The position numbers were made by a program, and so were the translations under genes. Positions 21,318-32,608 of a DNA stretch of 47,355 nt are shown here, in pieces. This DNA comes from Conidiobolus incongruus B7586 (Eukaryota > Entomophthoromycota > Entomophthoromycetes > Entomophthorales > Conidiobolaceae), in contig JNEM01015955.1 of the NCBI GenBank assembly GCA_000697335.1, positions 1 to 47,355 on the forward strand. Reading direction: 5' to 3'. How positions within the stretch are numbered: the first letter of the stretch is position 1; the number at the start of each line of letters is the position of its first letter. The notes below the pieces were generated by a model. That model had not been told where the DNA came from and ran no database searches. It saw only the letters and a list, made by a program, of their open reading frames with translations.

Positions 21318-22430
21318 TTATTTTTTGACATCCAAGAGTTTGACTTCAAAAATAAGGTCAGCTCTGGGAGGAATATCAGGAGGAGCACCGCGAGTACCGT
21401 AAGCAAGGTTGAAGGGAATTGTTAATTTTCTTTCACCGCCAACCTTCATACCAACAATACCCAAGTCCCATCCTTTGATAACTTCACCAACGCCCAAGCG
21501 GAAGTTGAAGGGCTTTCCACTGACATTCTTGTCAAATACTTTACCATTGGTTAACTTACCAATATATCTCATGCTAACTCTCTTGCCTTTAGCGGCGGGG
21601 GCACCAGTACCAACGACCTTATCTTCAAGGATCAAGCCATTGGGGGGCTTTTGGATGTTAGAGGCAGGCTTGGGAGCTTCCTTCTTGGGAGCTTCTTTTT
21701 GAGGAGTTTCCTTCTTAGGAGCTTCCTTTTGGGGAGTTTCCTTCTTGATAGGTTCCTTCTTAGCAGGAGCTTCTTCCTTCTTAGCGGGAGACTTCTTTTC
21801 AGGTTCAGGGGCAGTCTTAGCCTTCTTGCGAGGAGTATCATCTTCCTTATTGTCCTTCTTGTTCTTCTTGGATTCGGGTTCAGGTAAAGCCTTGGGTTGT
21901 CCGTTGACCTTAGCCTTGCCGTTGGCCTTGGGAACTTCTTCGTCTTCAGAGGTAGGGAGCTCTTCGATGATAGGACCACTGTCGGAATCATCTTCGGAAT
22001 CATCTTCATCAACCAAGAAATCTTCCATTAATTCAGCATATTCATCAGAATCTATATCATCGTCGTCCTCTTCTTCATCGTCAGAATATTCAATATCTTC
22101 ACCTTCGATATCTTCGTCATCTTCATCGTCGGCATCTAAACCTAAGACATTACCAGCCAAGTAGACATTGTTAGGGCCAGTAGTAAAAAAGGTAACTTCT
22201 TGGCCTCTGTAGAATTCGAGGTCTAAGAGTTGTTGTTCGTGAGTGTTAGGAACCAAGCTACCAATAACATAGTAGTTGTCGTCGACAACGGTTTGAACAA
22301 CAGTTCTACCCTTTTCTTGAACCAAATCAACGCCAAAACTAGCAGAAGTGATTCTGAAGGATTCTTCAACAACTCTAGTATATTTTTTGTTGGGCAAAAG
22401 GGTCATACCCCAAAACTTTCCTTGCACCAT
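21318..22430 (-). CDS. FPR4: Nucleolar-type FKBP peptidyl-prolyl isomerase (Fpr3/Fpr4 family)
   Basis: Single exon, 370 aa from the first ATG ([18 protein letters not shown]). Residues 1-105 are a nucleoplasmin-like domain, 107-165 two strongly acidic tracts, and 170-260 a Lys/Pro/Glu-rich segment with repeated KKE(T/A)PQKEAP units. Residues 262-370 are the FKBP catalytic domain ([69 protein letters not shown]). The active-site aromatic and Asp pattern looks intact. Family members isomerise proline in histone tails and act as histone chaperones in the nucleolus. The domain order and size match Fpr3/Fpr4. Repetitive low-complexity coding makes long antisense frames, which are not genes. Codon use is C-biased, suggesting strong expression. 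Confidence 0.95.
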   Translation of the reverse strand: MVQGKFWGMTLLPNKKYTRVVEESFRITSASFGVDLVQEKGRTVVQTVVDDNYYVIGSLVPNTHEQQLLDLEFYRGQEVTFFTTGPNNVYLAGNVLGLDADDEDDEDIEGEDIEYSDDEEEDDDDIDSDEYAELMEDFLVDEDDSEDDSDSGPIIEELPTSEDEEVPKANGKAKVNGQPKALPEPESKKNKKDNKEDDTPRKKAKTAPEPEKKSPAKKEEAPAKKEPIKKETPQKEAPKKETPQKEAPKKEAPKPASNIQKPPNGLILEDKVVGTGAPAAKGKRVSMRYIGKLTNGKVFDKNVSGKPFNFRLGVGEVIKGWDLGIVGMKVGGERKLTIPFNLAYGTRGAPPDIPPRADLIFEVKLLDVKK

Positions 22431-25400
22431 CTTTTGTTTATTTATCAACTAAATTTATTACAATGATGATTGATATATGAATAAAAAAATTCCAACAAAT
22501 TTTAATATCTAGATTGAATTTTATTACTATTATGGGATAACTTTTTCAATTTCTATATTTGGATATTTAGTTTTGCTTTAATTAGTTGATTAAAAATTTT
22601 TTAGTAGGTAGAAAATAATTATTTAAACTCAATAAATTATTATAAATCAATTAGTTAATAAATTTATATATCTATATTGACTGAATTATGCTATATATTC
22701 ATAATATTAATTCCATATTTTTTAATATGTGATTATTTTGGTGATCTCATCAAAACTTGTTAATATATTTAAGCCGAACTAGATACTTTAATCAATGAAA
22801 TAGTTGATCCAGCTTAATTGTATATAACATTATTGATCTCTGTGATTTTTATTTATAATATTAATAAAAAATATGTTTCAAAAATTTTTTGATTTGAAAG
22901 TATTAATCATTATTTACCACTTTTGAACATTAATTTTTTCAAAATTCAAAAACAACTCTAATATAAATACTAGGTTCAGAAATTAAACGAATATTTAGCC
23001 AAAATTCATTCAATCTTTTGTATAGCTGATTGTTTTTAATAAAATGAACTAATATTTTGAATTTAATAGCTAAAATTAAATAAGCATATCATTAAATTTT
23101 AATTAGCCGCAAAAGGATTATCAAATATCCCAATTCAATATATACATAATAAATGTCTTTATAATAATATATAATATATTATTCTTAAAAGAATATCAAA
23201 AGATATTGTTTAGGCTATATATGAAATATTATATAAATCAGATAATGGTAATAATATATGATAAAATTTCATATATTATAATCAAATCCACTAATTATTA
23301 ATATATTAATAGCATTTGAATTATAAATTTTTAAATAATTTTTGAAATTATTAATATAAGTATAAAATATTTTGTGAAAAAAAAGCATTTTGAAAATTTG
23401 TATAGTGGCATATTATATGATGCATTGCTATTATTTTTATATCAGTGTATGTATAGTGTGAATTGATTCGAGTTATATTAAATGATATTTTATATTTTAA
23501 ATTTAATACCTAAATTTATAATATTGAATCGAATATTTAATATATTAAAAATGAGTATATTTTGAAATATTAACAGCTGCTAATATATAAATATATTATT
23601 GTAATATATGATATAGAATCTTGCCTAATTAACTGAAATATATATTCAAAATTTATTTTATTATGGTAAATCATAATTTATAAATTATATATTTTTTATC
23701 AAATAAACTGGACAAATATTTCAAAATCCAATAAATTATGAATGTTATCGTTAAAAAATAATTAAAGGAGTGATGATAATAATCTATATATTTGGATCCG
23801 AATATTATTAAAAATATTCCAAAAATATATTGAATGTTCTTATATTAATTCTATTTGATTGATATCAAACAAGACAATATAAACAAAATTATATAATTTT
23901 GAAAATCTCTATAAAAACTATGGATAAGATATTAAGACAATATATAACTTATTAGATAATCTGTATGTTGTTATTGAGAACAAGCAAAAATAAAAAATTG
24001 ATTTAGTAATATATAAGGTATTTAGAATTCGATCCAAAACTGGATTTTTAAATAAATTGAGCATATGTAGTAATAATAAATTTGGAAATTTTGGTTAATT
24101 ATAATTATTGTTATTAGAAATAATATATTTCAATTGTATTTGGAATATAAAGAAAAATCGATGATTAATCAGAACATCTGATCAATTTCTAACCTTGTGT
24201 AATTTCAGTTATTGTATATTTGTGAGATATGATTAACTATATCTCTAATTATTATTAATATAGTAAAAGACATGGCGACACTGGAAATTGGGCTCATCTT
24301 TTTTAATAAAAAATTTTCAAATTATAATTTCATTAATAAATAATGGATCAAGGTGCCTTCAAATAAAGAAAAATATGAAATTTAACATATGTTACTATAT
24401 AATAATATCATTCAATTCATATTTTCAATATAATATCATAAACTGATTTAATTAGTCTTTTTATTACATGCTAGATTAAGTACCAAATAACCCTGTTGAA
24501 AACAAGATAAAATTTTGTTCACATGTGTCAATAATTTCATCAAAATTCCAATTATAATATTAAATATTATCAATAATTCTCTAAAAAGGTAATAAATGAG
24601 AAATTTATTGTTGATGTTTTAAGTTTATTTTTAAATTCTTACATGTGGCTTTTTGAATAAGTCAAAAAAAAATAAAGTTTTGCAATCAGATATTTATGGC
24701 CCGACTTTGTAAGAAAAATACTGTATAAAATCAAATAGTTATAATATAATATAATGTAATTATCAGACACTGTACCATTTCTTGTATTTGTGAACTCCAC
24801 TATCCTGGTACTAAAAATTCAAACTATTGGATTTAAATTACTGTTTAAATTTACAAACAATATAAATAGTTGATTATATGAAGTTCCATAATTTACAATT
24901 AATTCATGATTATTTGCTATTAATATTTTAAAAATAGCCCAAGGCTGGTTACTCTAATTTTATTATCGAATCTATATCCAAATTATCAAGCTCTCTCATA
25001 TTGGATTTAAATAAATAAACCAACTTCACTTTGTTACTGTTTCAAGAATGGCTCAATAATGCTAATATGTACATCAAACGTAAAGCGCATTGGTCCAAAT
25101 AATAGTTTCTATTAGCATTGCCAATAGTTATATTTAAACCCAAGATGAAAAATATCGGACAAATGGTAACTTCGATCATGATTTAAACTGTATAAAAAAG
25201 CATTTTCCAATTAATAATAGGGTCTCATTTTTATGGAAATTAGCTTTATGTGAAATTCACAAAATATTTAATGTTAATTGTTTTTTGAGAATAAGATTGG
25301 CAAAGGCACTGTGTAGCCATCCAATGAAATCATTTCAAATTATTATATTAATGACGTCAAATTTTATTAAAATAGCAATATGGAACTAATATAAAAAGGT

Positions 25401-25448
25401 AAACAATATCTCCTGTTATGATTGCTTTATCATTTAAGAATATTAGAA
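22431..25448. other. Intergenic desert, no gene seen
   Basis: 3.0 kb of AT-rich DNA without credible exons on either strand. The last 500 bases (from about 24930) are slightly richer in G and C and include the MCR1 promoter. A short GC-rich spot at 24271-24300 (catggcgacactgg) has no recognised identity. Confidence 0.5.
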
Positions 25449-26603
25449 ATGCGTTCAGTATTAAGGTCTGCTTCTTTACTCAACTCCACTTTAAAGACTT
25501 CTGCTAAAGTAATTATATTTTAATAATATTAATGGCACTTGATTAATGGGATTGTTTAGTTCCCTTTAGCTTTCAGCAAAGCTGGTTATTCTTCTGCTTC
25601 TAATAACGCAGGTTCTGGTCCCAACTATCTCTTGTGGGCTGGTGCTGTCGCTGCCGCTGGTGCTGGTAAGCTTAAATTTAAGTTTAATTAGTAAATCCAG
25701 CGGGTTAATCGAAATTAGGTTATTATTACTATTCTCAGGATTCCAAACCTGTTGTTGAAAAAACTGTATCCAAAGGCGATGACCTTTTGCTCAGTCCCAA
25801 AGAATTCAGATCTTTCAAATTGAAGGAAATTCAGGATATTAACCACAATACCAAACTCTTCCGTTTTGAACTTCCTGCTGATCAGTCTTTGAACTTACCC
25901 GTCGCTTCTTGCGTCGTTACCAAAGCTCCTGGTAAGGATGGTAAGAACATCATTCGTCCCTACACTCCCACCTCTGAAGAAGATGCTTTGGGTCATTTCG
26001 ACTTTATTATCAAGCGCTATGAAGGTATATTCAACCATATATATTTTAAATGACATTTTATAAACACCTATATTAGGTGGTGCTATGTCCACTCACATCC
26101 ATAACCTCAAACCTGGTGACACTTTGGAAGTTAAGGGTCCCTTCCCTAAGTACTTATACAAGGCTAACACTTTAGATGAAATTGGTTTGATTGCCGGTGG
26201 TACTGGTATCACTCCCATGCTCCAACTCATTAGAAAGATTTTGAACAACCCCAACGACAGAACCAAGGTCAACTTGCTCTTTGCTAACCGCTCCACCAGC
26301 GACATCATCCTCAAGGAAGAATTGGACAACTTGGCCAAGAAGCATGCTGACCGTTTTAAGGTCAATTACGTTATTAACAAGGCTGAATCAGGCTGGAAGG
26401 GTGAAGTCGGTCACATTAACAAAGAGCTCATCGCCAAATATTTGCCAAAGAGTTCCCAAAAGGATATCATGATCTTTGTCTGTGGTCCTGATCCAATGTT
26501 GGCCTCTATTAGTGGTGCCAAGAATCCTGATAGATCTCAAGGTGAAGTTGGTGGTATTCTCAAGGATCTAGGCTATACCTCCGAAAATGTCTACAAATTC
26601 TAA
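25449..26603 (+). CDS. MCR1: NADH-cytochrome b5 reductase, mitochondrial (Mcr1 type), four exons
   Basis: Spliced model, 332 aa: exons 25449-25508, 25560-25665, 25719-26024 and 26077-26603; introns 51-53 bp, in frame. The start MRSVLRSASLLNSTLKTSAK is a mitochondrial presequence. A membrane segment follows (YLLWAGAVAAAGAGYYYY). The FAD domain has RPYTPTS and, across intron 3, EGGAMSTHIHNLKPGD. The NADH domain has AGGTGITPMLQLIRKIL and the terminal CGPDPM. Mcr1 transfers electrons from NADH to cytochrome b5 and in yeast has outer-membrane and intermembrane-space forms. An insertion between CGPDPM and the C-terminus (SGAKNPDRSQGEVGG) is typical of fungal members. The assignment to the b5 reductase family is certain; Mcr1 rather than Cbr1 follows from the presequence. 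Confidence 0.95.
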
Positions 26604-27020
26604 TTTTTTAATAACAAAATCGTTTTAAATTGATTATAGATATTTCAATTATAATTAATTTTTTTCAATGTTATGATTGATTATTTTGATAACCACACTA
26701 TTATATATAATCTATAAGTGTATTAATATATTCCAATTGTTTACACTTTAAATTGAATATAATATATCCAAAAAATCAATCAGAATAAATATTACATATA
26801 AACTATCGTAACTTCAATGAAATTTATTCATAAAATACAATATCAAATTTTATAAAGCTGGTTTATGTATATATTGCCATTTTACATTTAAACATGCAAA
26901 TGTATCAATTTTAAGTTATAATTTTAGGTTACTAAAAATCAAGATATTAAAGGAGAATCCCATAATTTCAGCTGCCATAAAAATGATTTGGATAAATAAC
27001 AAATAGAAAGAGAGTTCTGC

Positions 27021-27142
27021 GTGTTAATATGAGTCGAGAGAAAGTTAGCAATCCCCTCGATAAGGACGGAATTAATGGTTTCAATACCATTTCAATAGTC
27101 GCCTCGTTGCGGCTAGCATATTAAGACACATCCAAATTTTTT
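27021..27142 (+). ncRNA. U6atac-like spliceosomal snRNA (minor, U12-type spliceosome)
   Basis: The segment GAGAGAAAGTTAGCAATCCC (27036-27055) continues CTCGATAAGGACGGAA and parallels vertebrate U6atac GAGAGAAGGTTAGCACTCCC continuing CTTGACAAGGATGGAA. Canonical U6 has ACAGAGA and GGCCCCTGCGCAAGGATGAC here, which fits worse. An internal hairpin follows (AATGGT 27074-27079 with ACCATT 27086-27091), then GTCGC/GCGGC (27098-27102 with 27109-27113). The ends pair: GTGTTAATATG (27021-27031) with CATATTAAGACAC (27117-27129), 11 bp with a 2-nt bulge. Six T residues at 27137-27142 fit pol III termination, and TAAATA near 26993 could be a TATA element. It is an isolated GC island in AT-rich DNA between MCR1 and TIM10. 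The 5' end could lie a few bases upstream. Confidence 0.85.
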
Positions 27143-27145
27143 AAA

Positions 27146-27151
27146 CACGTG
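27146..27151. promoter_or_regulatory. E-box CACGTG between U6atac-like gene and TIM10
   Basis: CACGTGAT matches half of the longer ATCACGTGAT palindrome upstream of RPL31. It lies 234 bp before the TIM10 ATG and may be a Cbf1-like bHLH site. Confidence 0.4.
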
Positions 27152-27385
27152 ATGTTTATTAATATATATATATATGATAATATTATTTTAATAATAGCAA
27201 CTGATTATTATAGTTTGGATTTCAAACAATATTGATTTAATATGCCATAAATTTTGTAATGTTGAATTCTAATCCCATAATTTGAATTCTACCCAATAAT
27301 AGAATATATTTTAATATAGTTTCAATTACAATGTTTATCAAATTTATTATTTTTATATTATAAATATATTAATTAAATATTCACA

Positions 27386-27688
27386 ATGAGTTGGTGGGGA
27401 AGTTCTCAAAAACCTAAATTAGATATTGAAGCTTTAGAAGCCGAATTCACCATTATGAACGACTTATTCCAAAAGTAAACAATTGTATATATCTACGTTA
27501 TTTTAATAATAACACTATATTTATTTAGAGTCAATAACACTTGTCGCGAAAAGTGTATCCCACCACAATATCATGAAGCCGACGTAACTAAGGGTGAAGC
27601 TGTGTGTATCGACCGCTGCGTCGCTAAGTATTTTTCTGTCAGTCAAAATGTCGCTCAGTTAATGAGAGAAAAGCAACAAACTTTTTAA
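27386..27688 (+). CDS. TIM10: Mitochondrial import chaperone Tim10, two exons
   Basis: Exons 27386-27474 and 27529-27688 with a 54-bp intron give 82 aa. The protein has the twin Cx3C signature of small TIMs, CREKC and CIDRC, and the Tim10-like sequence VCIDRCVAKYFSVSQNVAQ. Small TIMs form a hexameric Tim9-Tim10 chaperone in the intermembrane space that guides hydrophobic carriers to TIM22. The length is that of the family. The N-terminus MSWWGSSQKPKLD lacks a presequence, as expected for the Mia40 import route. Tim10 rather than Tim9 is chosen from the second Cx3C context. Confidence 0.93.
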
Positions 27689-28076
27689 TTTTTTTAAACG
27701 TCTAATAAGAACAATTTTAATAATTTTGAAGTGATTTAATATCCTGATATTGGTTATTTTTAATGTTTAATTCTAAATTCATATAAAAGTGTTAGTTTAG
27801 TACTTTATCATTTTAATTGATATCAATAGTTTTTTTGTTATTACTGTTAGAAATATATGTTAAAATAACATTAATAATGATTGTTTAAAATTTAAATACA
27901 TTTATATTTTTGATTTTATTATTTTCATATATTTAAAGCTTAATTTATATAATCTAATACTAGTTTTCAAGTCTTAAATCAATAATCTATCAATTTTTAA
28001 TATATAGGAAATTGATTAATTGGAGAATATATTTAATTGGTATTAGAAGGAAAAATTGAGTTTGATATTACTTTGT
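27689..28076. other. Intergenic region, no gene seen
   Basis: TIM10 3' flank leading into the repeat element; AT-rich, with no coding frame. Confidence 0.5.
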
Positions 28077-29370
28077 AATTTAAATAATGGGAATTTTTTG
28101 TGATTGAAAAAAAAAATAAAGATTTTAATATATAAAAAGTAAAAATAAATATATATTATAAAATTATTAATTTCTTTTATTTCTAATAACTTTTTGCTAT
28201 ACTTTTAACAAAGATCTAACACTTAAAAAATAATTCTTTTTATTAAAGATTAAAATTTGATATTTTACAAACCAATTAAATTTTCCTATAAAAATTTTCT
28301 TTCTTACAAGCTAGTTTTTTGATTGCTTAAAATAATTATAATTATATAAGTTATAATTTAAAGAATATATTAGATGTGGTAGTTTTTTCCAGTTATTTTT
28401 AATTAGAAAGTTTTTTATAACTTTAAATTTATGTATTTTATAATTATTATGTAAAATAATAAGTTTTTTTAAATTATATTAAGAATACTAATTAAAAATA
28501 GTTTTATTTAAAAAAGAAATATAAAATTTATTATTAATTAATTTTCTTTTAAAAATTAAATAAGAATAGTATATATTATTATAATTTATTATAATAATTA
28601 ATATTCACTTATTAATAAAGTATTTATTTAAAAAAATTTATAGAGAAAGTTAATTTAATTTAATTTAATACTTTAATTTATATTTTAATAAAAGATTATA
28701 TAAAAAATTTAAGATTTATTAAATATAATAATTTATTATAAAAGCTTTAGTTTCTAATTATACCTTAGTAAATTTTATTTAATAATAATTACTCTAACTT
28801 TTTTTAAGTTTTAATTAAATTATAAGGTATTTATTTTATATTTTTATTAATTAATTTAAGTTTAAACTTAAGTAAATATAATATACTTATATAATTAATA
28901 TTAAATTACTATAATAATTCTTTAACTAAAATAAAAAGGTGTTTTTTAATATACTTTTTCATTTTATTAATAATTAAAAAAATAACAGTTAAAATTAATC
29001 TTTTAAAATTTAACAGGTTTTAAGTAGTTTTTTTCTTAACTTTAAAGTAATTTATTTAATAATAAATTGTTAATTTAAATAATACTTTATTATTAAAAAT
29101 TACTTATAAATTTTAAATGATTTTAAAAGATTTGTGGTTAAATTTTACTAATAATAAAATAAAAGACTTTTAATAGTTATTATTTAGTTTAAGTATAATT
29201 AAATTAAATAACTAATTTTAAAAAGTTAATTTTTTAATCAAAAAAATTATTATATATATATATAATTCAAAACTATTTATTTTCTTATTTGTTTTGTATA
29301 TATTTTTTTATTTGAAATTAATAATATGTTTGAAAAATTAAAAATTAAAAAATTTCCCATTTCTTTAATT
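28077..29370 (+). mobile_element. Full-length copy of the AT-rich repeat element with terminal inverted repeats
   Basis: About 1.29 kb. The left end reads AATTTAAATAATGGGAATTT and the right end, in reverse complement, AATTAAAGAAATGGGAAATT, an imperfect inverted repeat of about 20 bp with the shared core AATGGGAA. The same two ends bound the inverted copy at 14007-15082. The left half recurs at 46651-47355 and the right half at 1-564. There is no coding frame and no RNA gene. This is the structure expected of a non-autonomous DNA transposon. AT-rich flanks do not allow a target-site duplication to be called. Copies are diverged, so the family seems old here. Confidence 0.75.
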
Positions 29371-29744
29371 CTATGATAATATTATTATATGTTAATTTTT
29401 TAGTTATAGAAATATATATTATGAATATATTTTATTAAGCACCAAGTTAATACTTGTCAATATATAAAATAAAGTACATATATACATTTTTAAATTTTTG
29501 AATGATATAATATATAATATAATTATGGATTCAAAAATTTGATCAATATTATTTGACTTAGATAGTTTAAATAGATTTTCTTAAGAATTACTAACCTATA
29601 TTTAATATAATATAAATTTTTTATAGATTCAGAACTATTTTGTATAAATATTAAGATAGATATCATACATAATTAATATTAGTCAGTTATAAAAATCATA
29701 AAATTTAAGAATAAAAATTGAGCAGTATATAAATATTTTAATGA

Positions 29745-30689
29745 TTACAATTCTGATATTTTTGGGCACAGTTTAGGATCAATAAAATGAATTAAAGAAA
29801 TCATCAACTGTAAGCACTGAGGTTTAAACGATGTCCCATACATCAGAATATGGTACAATAAATAATACACCTGATACAACTGCTTACGAACCTCAAATAA
29901 TTTGGTCTTGGGTATCACTTTGAAATATTCTTCTTCGAAGTTAGGGTCGGGATCATGAAAAAGGTCCATGCAGGCTAAATCCATTTCGGAATGCGCCCAG
30001 TGGCAGCAAGGATCAAGTACTACGGGCTCGTCATTCTCGTCAGCTTTATAATTGCCTAGCCAGAAGTCCCCGTGGATGAGACTTGGGCGTATAGTCAATT
30101 GCTTGGTGTTGGGATCAATTACATCTTGGAAGAAATAATATAATTTTGAAGTAATAATATCCATGCAAGTGGCTAACTGGTTCTGAGTATCCAAACGCTG
30201 CAAATGAATCTGATTCATCTGCCACTTGAACCTTAGTATGAGCAAATCCAGCCAACTAGAGCACCATGTGTTGAGTTGGGGAATTGTGCCAAAGTAATTC
30301 GTATGATCAAATCCGAACTTATCGGGTCCTTGCTGCTTATGCAAATGAGCTAACTGTTTCCCCAACAGTTTCATACTCTTGGGCGTAGGTGTTTTTAAAT
30401 TCAAATATTCAAGGTGTAAAAAAGCAGCACTAGAGTTATAAAGAGTACCATAGTTGATAATTTTAGGTAATTTGAATTGGGATAGTTTACTCAACAGAAC
30501 TAGAGACTTCACTTCTGCTTCAAATTGATGGGTTGCATCCTGATGTTCTTCATACTTGATTAAATATTTTCCCTGGTCAGTTTCAACGCATAACAGTTCA
30601 TTACTACTACCTCCATTCATTATAGATACATTTAAAATATAATTAGAATTTGTTATTTTTTGTAGAGTAAGTTTATCGAATTCTAGCAT
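29745..30689 (-). CDS. Fructosamine-3-kinase family protein (ketosamine kinase-like)
   Basis: Single exon, 314 aa. The N-terminal lobe has a Gly-rich turn (MNGGSSNELLCVET) and the ATP-binding Lys in YLIKYEE. The acid partner lies in the following helix (FEAEVKSLVLLSKL). Then come GKQLAHLHKQ, FGFDHTNYFGTIPQLNTW and the catalytic loop LIHGDFWLGNYKAD, with DP and a His/Glu-Asp pair in VVLDPCCHWAHSEMDLACMD. These are the standard FN3K motifs. The family phosphorylates sugar moieties on glycated amino acids or proteins, leading to deglycation. The length matches the usual 290-310 aa. It is convergent with nothing nearby and lies divergent from tRNA-Ser(AGA). Confidence 0.93.
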   Translation of the reverse strand: MLEFDKLTLQKITNSNYILNVSIMNGGSSNELLCVETDQGKYLIKYEEHQDATHQFEAEVKSLVLLSKLSQFKLPKIINYGTLYNSSAAFLHLEYLNLKTPTPKSMKLLGKQLAHLHKQQGPDKFGFDHTNYFGTIPQLNTWCSSWLDLLILRFKWQMNQIHLQRLDTQNQLATCMDIITSKLYYFFQDVIDPNTKQLTIRPSLIHGDFWLGNYKADENDEPVVLDPCCHWAHSEMDLACMDLFHDPDPNFEEEYFKVIPKTKLFEVRKQLYQVYYLLYHILMYGTSFKPQCLQLMISLIHFIDPKLCPKISEL

Positions 30690-30831
30690 ATTGTAAAGTA
30701 ATTGTGGTTGTGGATTTAAAGTGTAATAAGTGATAGATAGGGCTTTTTATTAATTAGATTAATATTAAAATATTAATGGGTTAAATTTACAATAAAAATT
30801 TTATAATTTCAATTTAAACAATTATTGGTAA

Positions 30832-30912
30832 GACAAGATGGCCGAGTGGTTAAGGCGTGTGCCTAGAAAGCACATGGGATTTCCCGCGTAGGTTCAAATC
30901 CTGCTCTTGTCG
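30832..30912 (+). tRNA. tRNA-Ser (anticodon AGA)
   Basis: The acceptor GACAAGA pairs with TCTTGTC, the D arm is GGCCGAGTGGTTAAGGC, the anticodon loop is CCTAGAAAG with AGA, a long variable arm follows, and the T loop is GGTTCAAATCC. There is no intron. The anticodon A34 is expected to become inosine and read UCU/UCC. Confidence 0.95.
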
Positions 30913-31167
30913 TCGATTTCTTTTTAAAGTTTTTTATTTCATCTTTAAACTTCAAAATATTCATTTCAAAGATATTTTCTATTCTCTCAAATATCAATAA
31001 CTTTCATTATATTTCATTTTGTTATTCCTTAATGATATTTGATTAATAATCCCATAAATTTCTTTATTTATAAATATATTAAATACAATTCATATCTTAA
31101 TCATACATAAATTTTATAATTAAAATAACTTAATATTACCAAACAATTAAATATAATAAAAATTATA

Positions 31168-32283
31168 ATGAGTTTGGTTCCTAACTATCATTCTTCAGAC
31201 TATTCAGGTTCATCCGATTCCGAACCGGGTATTTTAATCTACACTCCAATGATATTTAGTATTAAATAAATTTTTTATAGAATTATTTGAAACTGTTAAA
31301 CCTAGCAACGCCAACGAAAAATTAAAAATCCTATTACCCAAAACTATTTCAGACAGCGAAAGTGATGATGAAGGTGACAAAACTCAACGAAAATCAAAAG
31401 CCAAAAGTGGTGGAAATACACTTCAGGATATATTGCCAGAAATTCAGAACAAACCAGAACTTGTCCAAGAAAAACCAGAAGAAAAGGAAAAGAAACCTGA
31501 ACCTAGCAAAAAGTTGGAAAATTCGATATTTATTCCTAATAAGTTAGCGAAAACCAAATCTAATGCAAAATCTAAGCAGGAGAATGATATTGAAAGTTTT
31601 GATTTGTTTCCTATGGGTATATTGAATATCTTTGATTTACTAAAATCGATTATTGATGATTTAAATAGGTAAAGCTTCCATTAATGCTTATTCTAATGTA
31701 GCGTCGAAATCGGCTATCCCTGCGCACATTACAAATAGACCTTCTAGAGCTGAGATGAGTAATCAATCGAACCCTCTTCCTCCTCAGCCTATTGAACAGC
31801 AGAATGTACCCTCAGCACCTGAACGTGACGAAGAATTAGTAAATATATCTATTTATATTCATTTTATATCATATTCTAATTATATATTAGGAAAGATTCA
31901 TTTACGGTCGCAAAAAGCGAGGTAACATGGACAATATTGAAATCCATGATATTAACGCTAGCGACAATTTATCCCATCCAGACCAGCAAGTCATGGGGGT
32001 CACTACGCAATCCAACTTCACAAAGATTAGTACAGTAATTAATTTATATATGTCAAATATTACTTAATATTAATATTGTTTAGTTGGTGCCACCATCCGC
32101 CAACATGAAACGACGCAACAATATCATGTACTTGGCTCAGCAGTCCAAGTTGAACGAGAAGGAGTTGTTGGAATCTTATGCACAGGCTAAAAAGACTAAG
32201 AGGGAGACTAGAAGTAAATATGGTAATATGCTTCATATTAATTTTTAATGTTTTAAAACTCATAATATTTTTTAGGATTTTAA
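31168..32283 (+). CDS. PRCC-domain protein (nuclear, splicing-associated), six exons
   Basis: Spliced model, 285 aa: exons 31168-31228, 31281-31616, 31669-31838, 31891-32034, 32084-32222 and 32276-32283; introns 49-53 bp, all phases agree. The N-terminus MSLVPNYHSSDYSGSSDSEP is typical of PRCC. The middle is acidic/Lys-rich, then Pro-rich. The conserved PRCC block follows: ERFIYGRKKRGNMDNIEIHD and, after intron 4, NMKRRNNIMYLAQQSKLNEK with the C-terminal KYGF. Human PRCC is a nuclear protein fused to TFE3 in renal carcinoma and associated with splicing factors. The last coding exon holds only 8 coding nucleotides (end of Gly, Phe, stop). The gene is followed in tandem by the myosin light chain gene. 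Confidence 0.9.
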
Positions 32284-32608
32284 TTTTATATTATTATTCA
32301 TTATTGTATTTATAAAAAATTTTAAAAATATAATAAAATTCCGATCATTTTCAAAACAATATAATAGTATATTTTATTTCTTATTTTTTTTGATATCTAT
32401 ATATGATAAATTTTTTTAATTATTTTATAATATTGCACTGAATTACTACCATTACCTCATTTAACATCCCCCATGATCTCCAACTTACACTAAATCATTA
32501 ATTACCACCCATAAAAATTAATAAATCAAGGATTCAATATGAGTGGAATATTCATTCAATAACTTCCATATCTTTTTTAATTGATAATTATTTCTCAAAT
32601 TTTTTAAT

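Noticed and set aside
21632-22164. Long frames overlapping the FKBP gene in other frames and on the opposite strand
   Set aside because: They come from the Lys/Glu/Pro and acidic repeats of the FKBP coding sequence, which read as Leu/Ser/Phe-rich strings in other frames.
27021-27142. Canonical U6 snRNA as the identity of the RNA
   Set aside because: It lacks the invariant ACAGAGA box and the GGCCCCTGCGCAAGG context; TCCCCTCGATAAGGACGGAA follows U6atac instead.
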